In this document: positions 1 through 8,203 of the stretch, one piece after another
How the letters are laid out: each line of letters opens with the position of its first letter
Numbering within the stretch: position 1 is the first letter of the stretch
Assembly (NCBI GenBank): GCA_030620005.1
Contig: JAUXAJ010000067.1
Coordinates: 1 to 19,161, forward strand
DNA: 19,161 nucleotides
Source of the DNA: Promethearchaeota archaeon
Lineage (GTDB): Archaea > Asgardarchaeota > Lokiarchaeia > Sigynarchaeales > SOKP01
Direction: 5' to 3'
Program-made: the position numbers and the translations under genes
The notes under the pieces: generated by a model
Told to the model about the DNA's origin: nothing
What the model saw: only the letters and a program-made list of their open reading frames with translations
Database searches by the model: none

Positions 1-2
1 TT

Positions 3-479
3 TTAAACATGGCAATTTTTACGATTGGCCTTTATGCGGGTTCTGGAATATGTGAAATCCTTCAAAGAAAAAGCGAAAAATTTAAAGGAATTTTACTCGC
101 AATATCTTCTGGATTTCAATTTTCCCTTACAAACTTCTGGATTGCTCCGATGATGGCTTTCTTCGCAGATGTATTTGGAGGCACGGCTAGCTTGGGTGGA
201 TTAATCCTATTTATTGTTACTGCTGTAATCTTGATAGTATCGAGCATTATTGGGATTGCGAAAATTCAACAATCGTTCCAAGTTGGTAATGCTAGTCGGA
301 TGATTCCCATTCAACAAGTACCCATACAGATAACTCCTGTTTTGGTATATTTTTTCGTGTTTACATTAATCGCTCCGAGTCTTTTTTCAACCATTTTCAT
401 GATAGTTAGCGTTGTTTTAATCATTATTAGCTCGTTTCTCCTTGCCAAGCGACAAGCGCAATTAGAACAAATTAAATAA
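3..479 (+). CDS. DMT/NIPA-like integral membrane transporter, C-terminal part
   Basis: The reading frame is open to the left edge of the window: two sense codons precede the ATG at 9. The ATG is therefore probably an internal Met and the gene is cut by the window. The visible ~156 residues contain four hydrophobic segments, at about residues 30-55, 63-83, 105-124 and 127-147 counted from that Met. They end in a short basic tail. A segment rich in Q, P and I between the second and third helices resembles the C-terminal half of drug/metabolite-transporter-like and NIPA-like proteins, which usually have 8-10 helices in about 300 residues. The protein is a membrane permease or permease-like protein of unknown substrate. 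The next gene starts 23 bases downstream on the same strand, so co-transcription is likely. The family assignment rests on general resemblance and is tentative; the membrane location is well supported. Confidence 0.55.
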   Translation, partial: LNMAIFTIGLYAGSGICEILQRKSEKFKGILLAISSGFQFSLTNFWIAPMMAFFADVFGGTASLGGLILFIVTAVILIVSSIIGIAKIQQSFQVGNASRMIPIQQVPIQITPVLVYFFVFTLIAPSLFSTIFMIVSVVLIIISSFLLAKRQAQLEQIK

Positions 480-502
480 TCACTCTTGAATGTGAATAAA
501 AC

Positions 503-1297
503 ATGGCGAAAATTATTTTTTTCCAACCCCATCCAGATGATTTAGAATTAAACTGCGGGCATTTAATCCATTATCTTGCTACTGAAAGCAAGAACAAGCA
601 CGTCATTAAAATTGCTTCAACGACATTGGGTGAATATGGGCTTCCAGGAGCGGAATATGATAAATTTAAGGGAGATTTTCTTGCGAAAGTTAGAAAGCGG
701 GAATTATGCAACGCTCTTAGCATACATGGGATCCCTCCTGAAAATGTCCATTATTTTGGATATGTAGACGGATTAGTTCCATTCAACAGGGAATTTGTTA
801 GTAAATTTGTGGAATATCTTAAAAAAGAAAAGCCTGATATGATTTTTGGCCCCGAACCTTTATATACCTCTTATTATCACATGGATCACGTGAATACTGG
901 CAGAGCGATATATTATTGCATTCATCACGATTTAATTGATTGCAAGCCTATTCTCTATTTTTATCAATCAAAAAGCCCAAATTTCTATTGGGGTTTTAAA
1001 AAAGAAGATTTTCCTTTAATTGATGAATTACTTGCGTGTCACAAAACTCAATTTTGGCTGATTAATTACGTGACAATAAATTATAAACCAAAAACCAGAC
1101 TTGCAGGGAGAAAATTAAGCGGTTGGAAATACGCAGAAAGATATCGTAGAGTTTACTTTCACGAGAAGAATTTAAAAAAGAATAAATCGTCGTTAAGAAC
1201 TCAGATTTTAAGCCATTGGTATTCTAGCATGCCCTGGTTCGTAGCAAAATATCCACAGGAAGTATTAGAAGAACTTAAAAGAAAGGGGAAAATCTAA
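503..1297 (+). CDS. PIG-L/LmbE family deacetylase
   Basis: This 264-residue protein has the PIG-L (LmbE-like) fold signature. A PHPDD motif lies at residues 9-13, with H10 and D13 as the expected zinc ligands. A second motif, H-M-D-H, lies at 126-129 and supplies the third histidine. The family removes acetyl or acyl groups from N-acetylglucosaminyl lipids, mycothiol or bacillithiol precursors and related amino sugars with a Zn2+-activated water. No signal peptide or membrane segment is seen, so it is probably cytosolic. The length is normal for the family. The C-terminal third, rich in W, Y, R and K, follows the usual core. It starts 23 bases after the preceding membrane-protein gene, suggesting an operon. 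The exact amino-sugar or glycolipid substrate cannot be read. Confidence 0.88.
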   Translation: MAKIIFFQPHPDDLELNCGHLIHYLATESKNKHVIKIASTTLGEYGLPGAEYDKFKGDFLAKVRKRELCNALSIHGIPPENVHYFGYVDGLVPFNREFVSKFVEYLKKEKPDMIFGPEPLYTSYYHMDHVNTGRAIYYCIHHDLIDCKPILYFYQSKSPNFYWGFKKEDFPLIDELLACHKTQFWLINYVTINYKPKTRLAGRKLSGWKYAERYRRVYFHEKNLKKNKSSLRTQILSHWYSSMPWFVAKYPQEVLEELKRKGKI

Positions 1298-1338
1298 TAA
1301 TATTAATTAAGAACTCATAATTAAAAAAGTGGAGAACA

Positions 1339-1346
1339 TATATAAA
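1339..1346 (+). promoter_or_regulatory. probable TATA box of the SCP2-like gene
   Basis: The octamer TATATAAA lies about 90 bases upstream of the proposed ATG at 1439 and would place transcription start near 1370, giving a leader of about 70 bases. A second TATA-like octamer (TTATAAAT, 1403-1410) would give an almost leaderless transcript. The first fits better with the clear Shine-Dalgarno site at 1428-1433 lying inside the leader. This is sequence resemblance only. Confidence 0.4.
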
Positions 1347-1427
1347 GTGATATAACGAATCAATAATAATAAATACAAATTTCAAAATTTAATCAAAAAT
1401 AATTATAAATAGTAAGTTAAAAAAGAA

Positions 1428-1433
1428 GAGGTG
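1428..1433 (+). promoter_or_regulatory. Shine-Dalgarno site that fixes the SCP2-like start
   Basis: GAGGTG is complementary to the archaeal/bacterial 16S rRNA tail and lies five bases before the ATG at 1439. A GTG in the same frame at 1433 overlaps this site and would give two extra residues, but has no ribosome-binding site of its own. The ATG at 1439 is therefore the better start. Few genes in this window have such a clear site. Confidence 0.6.
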
Positions 1434-1438
1434 TGTTT

Positions 1439-1780
1439 ATGGCTACTGCTGAAGAATTAAAAAATGCTCTAAATAACTGGGTAAAGATGTTGGATGACCC
1501 AGAAGTTGCCGAAGAATTTGAAGGATTCAATAAGACGATGAATTTTATTTTTCCAGATATAGATTACAAAATAAAAATGATTTTTGAGAATAAAAAAGCA
1601 AGATTAGAAGAGGGATTTAGTGATGATGCAGAAATGGGTTTAGAAATTAATTCAGATCTCTTTTTAGGTCTTGCCACTGGAGATGTTGATCCAATGGAAG
1701 CGTTCATGGAAGGGGAGTTGAAAGTCAAAGGTGACATGAATGCTCTTCAGAAATTGGAAGTTTTCATGGATATGGATTGA
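1439..1780 (+). CDS. SCP2 sterol-carrier-like lipid-binding domain protein
   Basis: The 113-residue product is essentially one SCP2 domain. It has an N-terminal helix carrying a K-N-A-L-N-N-W segment, a central beta sheet with alternating hydrophobic residues, and the characteristic C-terminal part where D-P-M-E-A-F precedes a G-E-L-K-V-K-G-D turn and a final helix. SCP2 domains form a hydrophobic tunnel that binds fatty acids, acyl-CoAs or isoprenoid lipids. A stand-alone archaeal copy would be a cytosolic lipid or acyl-CoA binding protein. The protein is notably acidic. It is a single gene with its own promoter-like element, a strong ribosome-binding site and a downstream T-run. The start is chosen at the ATG rather than the overlapping GTG at 1433. 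The family call is confident; the ligand is unknown. Confidence 0.85.
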   Translation: MATAEELKNALNNWVKMLDDPEVAEEFEGFNKTMNFIFPDIDYKIKMIFENKKARLEEGFSDDAEMGLEINSDLFLGLATGDVDPMEAFMEGELKVKGDMNALQKLEVFMDMD

Positions 1781-1805
1781 AGTTTATTAATTTGATTTTA
1801 ATTAC

Positions 1806-1817
1806 TTTTTTTTTTTT
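1806..1817 (+). terminator. T-run terminator after the SCP2-like gene
   Basis: Twelve consecutive T residues begin 25 bases after the SCP2-like stop codon. Archaeal RNA polymerases terminate at T-rich tracts without needing a hairpin, so this is a good candidate 3' end. Confidence 0.5.
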
Positions 1818-1931
1818 CTTATATTGAATAAGGTCATGAGTTTCATTGGTTCTTTATTTCTTTTGAATTGAAATTTGATGCGCGCGTTTAATAATCGTTC
1901 AATAATGTTGTATAAAGATTTATTACATTAA

Positions 1932-3845
1932 TTATTCAAGAAGTTCGTGGATCACTCTCCCTTGAGAATTCCTGGGAGTTGGAATTTGAAGTAGATGGGC
2001 TAAGGTAGGTGCGACATCGATTAAATTTATAGGCCTTTTCAGTTCAATATTTTTTTTTATACTAGGGCCGGTCATTATTAGCGGGACACTAATCGTGTAG
2101 TTCCCAAGTTTAGCTGTGGGTAAATAATAGGCATGAGCTGCGAAATTCACCTGGGCGTTGAATGCTTCAGCTTTGACAAGAAGTTCGGGAGGTTGCTCCG
2201 CCGCGTTAAGCTGTTCCAGATTGCCGTCAAATAATTGATATGGAGGATTTAAAAAATACACGACATCGCCTACTCTCTTTCCATTCTGTCCTAGAAAGGC
2301 AGCTTCTTCTCTTTTAAGGGCAAGTTTGATTATTCGGGCTCCTGTTTCAGGATCATTCATTTGATAGAGAGCTTGTACGACCCTTTCTCTCACTGATTCA
2401 TATTCTGTCGAATTGACGATGCCATGAGGCTCTCTCCCCTTAAGGTTAACCCAGATATAAGGTGGTTCTAGGTAAGGAAAGGCGAGAGTTTTGTCCCAAT
2501 TGACAATAAACTTCTGGTTGTTGCTATTCCATTTATAACTTAAAAGACCCGCTCTCATTAGGGCTAAGGGAATATTGGCTATCTTCCAGGAGGGTAAGGC
2601 GCCATGATCCGAGATAAAAACTACAATAGTCTCCTCATCCACGCAAGTTTTTATTAATGTTTCAACGAGTTCATCCACGATCTTATAAGCTGTTCTTACA
2701 TATTCCATTGCTTTTTTTGCAGCTTTTTCTGTGTGAAACGGGGAGTCTTCGTAGAGGATAGCGAGGGATCTATGATTTACGCTATCTAAAAGGTGGATGT
2801 GAAAGAAGCACATGCGCCAGCCCAAATTTACCCTTGCGTAATTGATGGCTCGGGCAAGTGTTACGGCCTCTCTCCTGGCATTTAAAAGATATGGTTTCAT
2901 TTTTCCTTTGATTATATATTCGACCTTTTGCTGTTTGGCAAGCTCGTATATTATTGCGTTCTTGACGATTTTTTCTCCTAAATCTTCAGGATTGGTCCAT
3001 CCTTTTGTGTTGTAGATGCTTGTTGTTTGAATCTTTAAGGTGCTCCCATCGCCGGCTAATTCAAGTGCTTTTAATTTGAAGAGACAAGGTAGTATTCCGT
3101 GTTTTGTAGCAATATCCAACGGGATCCAGTTGCTCCATTCCTCCTCTTTCAAGACACTCCACTTATTTTCTTTTCCTATAGACAATGTAAGAGAATTGTA
3201 ACCCTGATCCAATGTGTCCACGAGATATACCTTTAGAGCCTGTAGATTCTCGCTGAATCTGGTCTTTATCTGCATGGTGATTTGGAGAAGTGGGGTGTGG
3301 CTCTCTATTTTCGCCCCAGGCTCATCGGCCCTAGATATCTGGAGCGTAGGATCCGTAGAACTTGCTGAATATGATAGGGTTCTTGGATAGGATATAACCC
3401 GTGGGAGGGAATCTGGAATTGGCCAAGTGAGGAGGCTCATGGCACCTTCTTTAAAATTGCTAGGCCACCCAGCAGGATAATTTATAACGAAAGGACGCGC
3501 TCCATGTCTTTCAGCCACATCCCATATGTATTCCGCTGTGCAGTGCTGCGAGAGCTGAGTTCTTGATCTATATTTCAAACCGAAGTCGAGGGGCTCGCCT
3601 GGGATATGTAAATAGAAACTGGTGGCGCCATGAACAGCAGTCGTAGCTCCAGTAGCTATTGTCGCCCAATTAGTTGGAGTGTCGCAAGGAGGACAAGAAT
3701 ACGCCTCTGTGTACACTCCCCCTTCCAGTAAGCGGTTAATGCTTGGTAAAATGCCTTCATCCACGAATTTTTTGAGTAAATAAGGTATGGCTTGATCAAT
3801 ACCTATTAATAAAACCTTTTTAGGCTCGAGAATCACTGTTTTCAC
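1932..3845 (-). CDS. Alkaline phosphatase superfamily type I phosphodiesterase/nucleotide pyrophosphatase
   Basis: The 637-residue protein has a complete two-zinc site of the alkaline phosphatase/NPP superfamily: D17 in the first strand (G-I-D-Q), a threonine nucleophile in the D-T-P-T-N stretch (T56 aligns best, T58 is the alternative), D354 and H358 (D-S-V-N-H), D413 and H414 (S-D-H-G), and H571 near the C terminus. The A-T-G-x4-H-G segment after the nucleophile is also typical. Such enzymes hydrolyse phosphodiester, pyrophosphate or phosphonate bonds; the substrate here is unknown. The roughly 270 residues between the nucleophile and D354 form a large cap or insertion. No signal peptide is evident. 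The start codon is GTG, without a clear Shine-Dalgarno site, and A+T-rich sequence about 25-33 bases upstream could serve a near-leaderless transcript. Base composition is unusual: four sampled 60-base lines give 118 G+C of 240, against 13-17 of 60 in neighbouring genes, suggesting transfer or different selection. Confidence 0.88.
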   Translation of the reverse strand: MKTVILEPKKVLLIGIDQAIPYLLKKFVDEGILPSINRLLEGGVYTEAYSCPPCDTPTNWATIATGATTAVHGATSFYLHIPGEPLDFGLKYRSRTQLSQHCTAEYIWDVAERHGARPFVINYPAGWPSNFKEGAMSLLTWPIPDSLPRVISYPRTLSYSASSTDPTLQISRADEPGAKIESHTPLLQITMQIKTRFSENLQALKVYLVDTLDQGYNSLTLSIGKENKWSVLKEEEWSNWIPLDIATKHGILPCLFKLKALELAGDGSTLKIQTTSIYNTKGWTNPEDLGEKIVKNAIIYELAKQQKVEYIIKGKMKPYLLNARREAVTLARAINYARVNLGWRMCFFHIHLLDSVNHRSLAILYEDSPFHTEKAAKKAMEYVRTAYKIVDELVETLIKTCVDEETIVVFISDHGALPSWKIANIPLALMRAGLLSYKWNSNNQKFIVNWDKTLAFPYLEPPYIWVNLKGREPHGIVNSTEYESVRERVVQALYQMNDPETGARIIKLALKREEAAFLGQNGKRVGDVVYFLNPPYQLFDGNLEQLNAAEQPPELLVKAEAFNAQVNFAAHAYYLPTAKLGNYTISVPLIMTGPSIKKNIELKRPINLIDVAPTLAHLLQIPTPRNSQGRVIHELLE

Positions 3846-3938
3846 CTATTCAATAATTATTTAGATTAGATTTAATATCTCGAATATAATAAAAACGAAA
3901 TTTAAGACATTGTAATTTTAACTTTTTAGAAGTATTGT

Positions 3939-5162
3939 TTAGTTCTTGATGAATTTTAATGTTATCAAAAAAGCTGGAAGCATTAAAATCATGATAAAAT
4001 AATAGGGCAAAAAAGTCTCAATTTCTCCTAAAAAGCTCAGAAGGACGGGCCCTACAGCCGAACAGATGAACCCTACCGTATTAGCCATTCCAAAACCTGA
4101 ACCTTTTAAGTCGGGGTTAATATCTTCAATTTTTTGTTGTATTAAAGTATTTCCAGAAGTTTGTAAAACGCCTAGTCCTATGCTATTTATTAAGCTTGCA
4201 ATGATAAATATTAACAAATTATTAGTGATCTGCACGATAAAAAACAAAAATCCAAAAATCATTATTATTATTTGGCCAATTAACAACATTTTTTTAGGAC
4301 CGTGACGATCAACCAATTTTCCGGTATATAATAAAAAGATGGTATATATGGCGATTGTTACTATCAAAACATAACTCGATTCGATTTGATTTAACTTAAA
4401 ATGAATTTGGAGTAGCCATGTGAGATAGCTTATAATTCCCCCGAATATTAACCATCTAATGCTATTTATCAATACTGAAAATTGATACTGATGTTCCTTT
4501 AATAAAATCTTAATATTAGATGTTGTCGAAGAAGACTCTTCACTTTCAGCGTAAATATTTTCACTTTTGTTTTCCATTGATTTTTTGGGAAGTTTTAAGA
4601 AAATGATTATTGAAATAACCGATACAATGGCCAATATGCCAGTTATTAAAAAAATACTACGAAAACCCAAGTAAAAGGACACATATCCCCCGATTACGGT
4701 TCCTGCGAAATATCCAATTGTAAGAGAAAATGAGTATAATGCCATCCCCTTGCCTTTTTTTTCTTTTTGATACATGTCTCCTAAAATTGCTTGTAAAATC
4801 GAACTATACGCTCCTGCACCTTGCATGGCCCTAAATATTATTAATTCCGTGATGTTTTGAGCAAAATAACATAGAAATGTTCCAATTATATAAATGAAAA
4901 GGCCGATAACAATCATGGCCTTCCTTCCAAACTTATCAGATGCTGCCGCAATTGGAAATTGAAATATTGCTTGCGTTATATTAAAGACTCCTATTACTAA
5001 CCCATAAGATATTAAACTACCGGATAAATTTAAGATAAATTCTGGTAGTCCAATCTGAATTATGCTTACTCCAATGTATCTAAAAAAGTTTGCACTTAAT
5101 ACTACAAAGAGTAAAATGTTTGCCTTGGCTTGAATTTTAAAATCTTCTGAATCCTTTTCCAT
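3939..5162 (-). CDS. MFS transporter, DHA1-like (paralogue 1)
   Basis: The 407-residue protein has about 12 hydrophobic segments split by a hydrophilic central loop near residues 190-226 that is rich in S, E and K. Motif A (D-K-F-G-R-K) is at 76-81 between helices 2 and 3. A motif-B-like R111-x-x-Q-G-x-G117 lies in helix 4, and a motif-A echo (G-K-L-V-D-R) follows the loop in the second half. The motif-C position in helix 5 reads G-T rather than the usual G-P. Family members are proton-coupled antiporters or uniporters in the cytoplasmic membrane. It is divergent from the M24 hydrolase gene across a 260-base spacer, which suggests functional linkage. It is one of three full-length paralogues in this window, and the C-terminal fragment at 7893-8102 resembles it most. 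The substrate is unknown. Confidence 0.92.
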   Translation of the reverse strand: MEKDSEDFKIQAKANILLFVVLSANFFRYIGVSIIQIGLPEFILNLSGSLISYGLVIGVFNITQAIFQFPIAAASDKFGRKAMIVIGLFIYIIGTFLCYFAQNITELIIFRAMQGAGAYSSILQAILGDMYQKEKKGKGMALYSFSLTIGYFAGTVIGGYVSFYLGFRSIFLITGILAIVSVISIIIFLKLPKKSMENKSENIYAESEESSSTTSNIKILLKEHQYQFSVLINSIRWLIFGGIISYLTWLLQIHFKLNQIESSYVLIVTIAIYTIFLLYTGKLVDRHGPKKMLLIGQIIIMIFGFLFFIVQITNNLLIFIIASLINSIGLGVLQTSGNTLIQQKIEDINPDLKGSGFGMANTVGFICSAVGPVLLSFLGEIETFLPYYFIMILMLPAFLITLKFIKN

Positions 5163-5422
5163 TTTGTTTTGAAATTAAAGAAAAAATATAAACTTATTTT
5201 TCTCTCTCATTATCGAATTTCGTTAAGAAATCACATGAATTTAATCGTGATCTAAAAGAATTGCAAATTGTTTTTATCGTTATCATGATTTAAAATCAAT
5301 TTTGATATAAATTTCAAAAAATATTCAAACTTTATAGGTATCAAAAATATAATTTATTCATTAATTATAAATACTATAAAGAGAAATATTAACTAAATCA
5401 ATCTCCAGTGATGTGACAAAAA
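5163..5422. promoter_or_regulatory. Divergent promoter region between MFS paralogue 1 and M24 hydrolase 1
   Basis: This 260-base, very A+T-rich spacer separates two outward-facing genes and must hold both promoters. On the plus strand a TATA-like CTATAAAG lies at 5374-5381, about 45 bases before the M24 ATG, and a weak Shine-Dalgarno-like GTGATGTG lies at 5408-5415. No convincing operator palindrome or small ORF was seen. Confidence 0.4.
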
Positions 5423-6547
5423 ATGGAACCAATTGGATATAGTAAAAAAAAGGCAACTGAAGTTTTAGAAAAACATGATATCGATGTGTTAGTGGCATCG
5501 ACGCCTGTTAATGTGTTTTATACAACTGGTATACCTACATTACACGTGGCTCCCAATCCTATTTTATTTGTTTTATATAACCAATATCCTAGTCTATCTC
5601 TAGTTCGCAGGGATGGAGAAGAAAGCTTAATTATTTGGATTGCATATCGAAGCGTGGATAAGTTCTCCTGGGTTAAAGACGTGAGCGGGATAGCTTCACC
5701 TAAGGCAGCGATGGCTGAAGTGTCAGATAGAATTGAAAAATGGGGTTTATCAGATAAAAACATTGCATACGAATCTCTCATGCCGTCTTATCAATCTGAA
5801 TATTTGCGAAGTAAATTTCCAAGCGCAACTTTCGTGAACGGCGATCAGGCTTTTTTAGACATGCGCATAATTAAATCAGAAGAAGAAATAAAAAGAATTA
5901 AAAAATCAACGGAGATCTCTGAAAAAGCAATAGAGAGCATGATAAACGCGTCTAAAGAAGGCATAACCGACAACGAGTTGTTACAAATCGCAAGGAGGAC
6001 GATTATTGATGAGGGCGCTTGGGGGTGGGATCATTTAACGATGAATATTGGACCCTCCGACCCCGAGGCTCCAGGGATAGGCACAGTAATGAAGCGTGGA
6101 GACCTTAGTAGATTTGATATCGGAACAATATGGAAGGGCTACGTTTCTGACGTTAGTAGAGAATGCGTAATTGGAGAGATCCCAAAAGGCGCCAAGGAAG
6201 CCATGGATCGAATGATTCAAGTTCAAGAATTTTGCTTGGATAACATCAAACCTGGTGTAATCGCAGTTGATTTATATAATAGTGCGTTAAGATTTTATAA
6301 AACTTTAGGAAAAAGGGGAATGTGCTTCATTACAGGTCATAGCATTGGATTAGAGTGCGAGGAAATCCATTTATTCAGCCCCATGAAAAAACTTGACATT
6401 CCGTTCGAAGAAAACATGGTCCTTGATATAGAAGCTTGGCAAAATATAAGAGGCCAAGGGTTAGTTGGAATTGAAGATTGTTATAGGATTACCAAATCTG
6501 GCTGTGAAAGGCTTTCAAGCCTAGATAAAAATATTTTTATTAAGTAA
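5423..6547 (+). CDS. M24 family metallohydrolase, Xaa-Pro peptidase/creatinase-like (copy 1)
   Basis: The 374-residue protein combines a creatinase-type N-terminal domain (about residues 8-145) with an M24 pita-bread domain (about 155-370). All five metal ligands are visible: D232, D243 (11 apart, as in the family), H306 in G-H-S-I-G, E337 in L-D-I-E and E351 in G-I-E-D. H204 (W-D-H-L) is a likely substrate-binding histidine. The length matches prolidases, creatinases and ectoine-hydrolase-like enzymes, so it should hydrolyse a dipeptide, amidine or cyclic amide in the cytosol; sequence alone does not choose between these. It faces away from MFS paralogue 1 and converges on MFS paralogue 2 with a 48-base gap. 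Copy 2 is at 13890-15026, and bases 6461-6518 are identical to that copy although the rest has diverged. Confidence 0.88.
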   Translation: MEPIGYSKKKATEVLEKHDIDVLVASTPVNVFYTTGIPTLHVAPNPILFVLYNQYPSLSLVRRDGEESLIIWIAYRSVDKFSWVKDVSGIASPKAAMAEVSDRIEKWGLSDKNIAYESLMPSYQSEYLRSKFPSATFVNGDQAFLDMRIIKSEEEIKRIKKSTEISEKAIESMINASKEGITDNELLQIARRTIIDEGAWGWDHLTMNIGPSDPEAPGIGTVMKRGDLSRFDIGTIWKGYVSDVSRECVIGEIPKGAKEAMDRMIQVQEFCLDNIKPGVIAVDLYNSALRFYKTLGKRGMCFITGHSIGLECEEIHLFSPMKKLDIPFEENMVLDIEAWQNIRGQGLVGIEDCYRITKSGCERLSSLDKNIFIK

Positions 6548-6595
6548 GTAGATTAAGTCAACGACCGTTGCAATTCTTTTGATAATGATTTTATT

Positions 6596-7819
6596 CTACT
6601 TTTTGATAAATTTAAGACTAATTAGGAATGAAATTAATATAACCAAGCTCATGAAGTAATAGGGTAAGAAAAGCGAGATCTCTCCCAATAAAGCAAGTAC
6701 TATTGGTCCAGTCGAAGAAAGTGCAAAACCGAGAGTGTTTGACATCCCAAAACCTGTACCTTTCAATTCCGGGTCAATTTCTTCTATTTTTTTTAGTGTT
6801 ATAGTACTAATTGCTGTTTCAAATAAACCAAGTCCAATGGCTGAGAATAGACTCGCAAGAACATACAGCGTCAAGTCGTTTGTAGCCTGAACAATGAAAT
6901 ATAATAAACTAAATAATATAATTATCGCTTGACCAAGCAACAGTATATTTTTAGAATTGAAACGATCAACTAATTTTCCTGTAACTCCTACAAATAGAAT
7001 GTAAAATGCAACGATTACAATTAAAATGTAGCTAGTTTGGATTGAATCCAAATGAAATTGAATTTGCATTACCCAAATCATATAGGCAACGATACCTCCG
7101 AATACAAACCACCGCAAGCTACTAACTAGCACAATTGCTTCAAACTGGGGGTTTTTCAATAAAGTTTTAAGATTTGAAAGGTTCAACGAGTTTTTTTGGT
7201 CCTTCTTTTCCGAATCCATCTGATTATCAAGTCTATTAGTTCTATTATCTTTAAAAAAAAAGAACACTAATATCCCTGATAATGCAGCTAAAATACCAGA
7301 GATCAAAAATACGCTCCGAAAGCCTAAATAAAACGACAAGTACCCTCCAAGAGAAATACCTCCGAAATAACCAAAAGTATAACTCATGAGATAGAAGCTC
7401 ATTCCCTTCCCTTGCTCTTCCTCTTTATAACTTTCACCAATAACTGCTTGGAATATCGAGCTATAAGCTCCAGCGCCTTGAATTGCCCTAAACAATATTA
7501 ACTGAACGAGATTTTGGGCAAAAAAACATAAAAACGTCCCTAATGTGTAAACAATAATACCTATCATTATGATTTTTTTCCTTCCAACTTTGTCGGAGAC
7601 CACAGCCATTGGAACCTGAAAAATACTTTGTGTGAGGTAAAAAATACCCACAACCAAACCAAAAGAAACTAATGTTCCAGAAAGGCTTATTATAAAGTAA
7701 GGGAGACTAATTTCCGCAACAGAAATTCCAATCAGCCTGAGGAAGTTTGAAATTAAAATAACAAAAATCGTAATTTTTACAAAAGCTTCTTTTTTTTGTT
7801 CTTTTGTGATGTCTTCCAT
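6596..7819 (-). CDS. MFS transporter, DHA1-like (paralogue 2)
   Basis: This 407-residue MFS permease aligns almost without gaps to paralogue 1. Motif A (D-K-V-G-R-K) is at 76-81 and R111-x-x-Q-G-x-G117 in helix 4. The central loop after helix 6, rich in N, D and K, carries the basic/acidic stretch expected between the two six-helix halves, and the second half repeats a G-K-L-V-D-R motif. It acts in the cytoplasmic membrane with unknown substrate. The gene converges on M24 hydrolase 1. Its 5' end lies only about 73 bases from the remnant of another MFS gene in the same orientation, so the two once formed a tandem array. The start is ATG with no clear Shine-Dalgarno site. Confidence 0.92.
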   Translation of the reverse strand: MEDITKEQKKEAFVKITIFVILISNFLRLIGISVAEISLPYFIISLSGTLVSFGLVVGIFYLTQSIFQVPMAVVSDKVGRKKIIMIGIIVYTLGTFLCFFAQNLVQLILFRAIQGAGAYSSIFQAVIGESYKEEEQGKGMSFYLMSYTFGYFGGISLGGYLSFYLGFRSVFLISGILAALSGILVFFFFKDNRTNRLDNQMDSEKKDQKNSLNLSNLKTLLKNPQFEAIVLVSSLRWFVFGGIVAYMIWVMQIQFHLDSIQTSYILIVIVAFYILFVGVTGKLVDRFNSKNILLLGQAIIILFSLLYFIVQATNDLTLYVLASLFSAIGLGLFETAISTITLKKIEEIDPELKGTGFGMSNTLGFALSSTGPIVLALLGEISLFLPYYFMSLVILISFLISLKFIKK

Positions 7820-7892
7820 TAGGCTTTGAAATTAATTGAGAAATAAAAAGTTGATTTAAATTAGTTTTTCTCTAAATTTTAATTTTAAATCA

Positions 7893-8102
7893 TTATTTCT
7901 CAACAAATTTTTTAATAATGATAAACGCTGGAATTATCAAAATCATTATGAAGTAATATGGCAAATGAGTCTCTATTTCCCCTAAAAATGCGAGAAAGAT
8001 CGGAGAAATTGCTGAGTACATGAAACCAACTGAATTAACGACTTCAAACCCGTATCCCTTTAAATTAGAGTCAATTTCCTCGATTTTATGTAATAGTTGC
8101 AC
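7893..8102 (-). pseudogene. Remnant of a fourth MFS transporter (C-terminal ~69 residues only)
   Basis: The frame encodes only the last two helices of an MFS transporter. It matches the end of paralogue 1 closely, sharing K-I-E-x-I, L-K-G-x-G-F, G-E-I-E-T and L-P-Y-Y-F-I-M-I-L. The first possible start is a GTG. A stop follows about eight codons further upstream in frame, and no MFS-like sequence is visible beyond it. About 335 N-terminal residues, including motif A and the first ten helices, are gone. It ends in a normal stop. It is most simply a deletion remnant of a tandem duplicate and cannot transport on its own; expression as a two-helix peptide is possible but unsupported. Confidence 0.8.
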
Positions 8103-8203
8103 ATTTTTTAAAAACTTTTTTAATTAAATTAATCTCTACTAATTAAGAGGAATTATGAATCCTAATAAAATTATAAAAAAAATACTTATTTGAGAAAAAA
8201 ACT

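Noticed and set aside
9..479. ATG at 9 as the true start of the first membrane protein
   Set aside because: The frame is open to the window edge and the protein looks like the C-terminal part of a longer transporter, so the gene is treated as partial.
6559..6570. Short hairpin CAAC-GACC-GTTG between M24 copy 1 and MFS paralogue 2
   Set aside because: Only a four-base stem, and the T tract that follows is interrupted; not strong enough to call a terminator.
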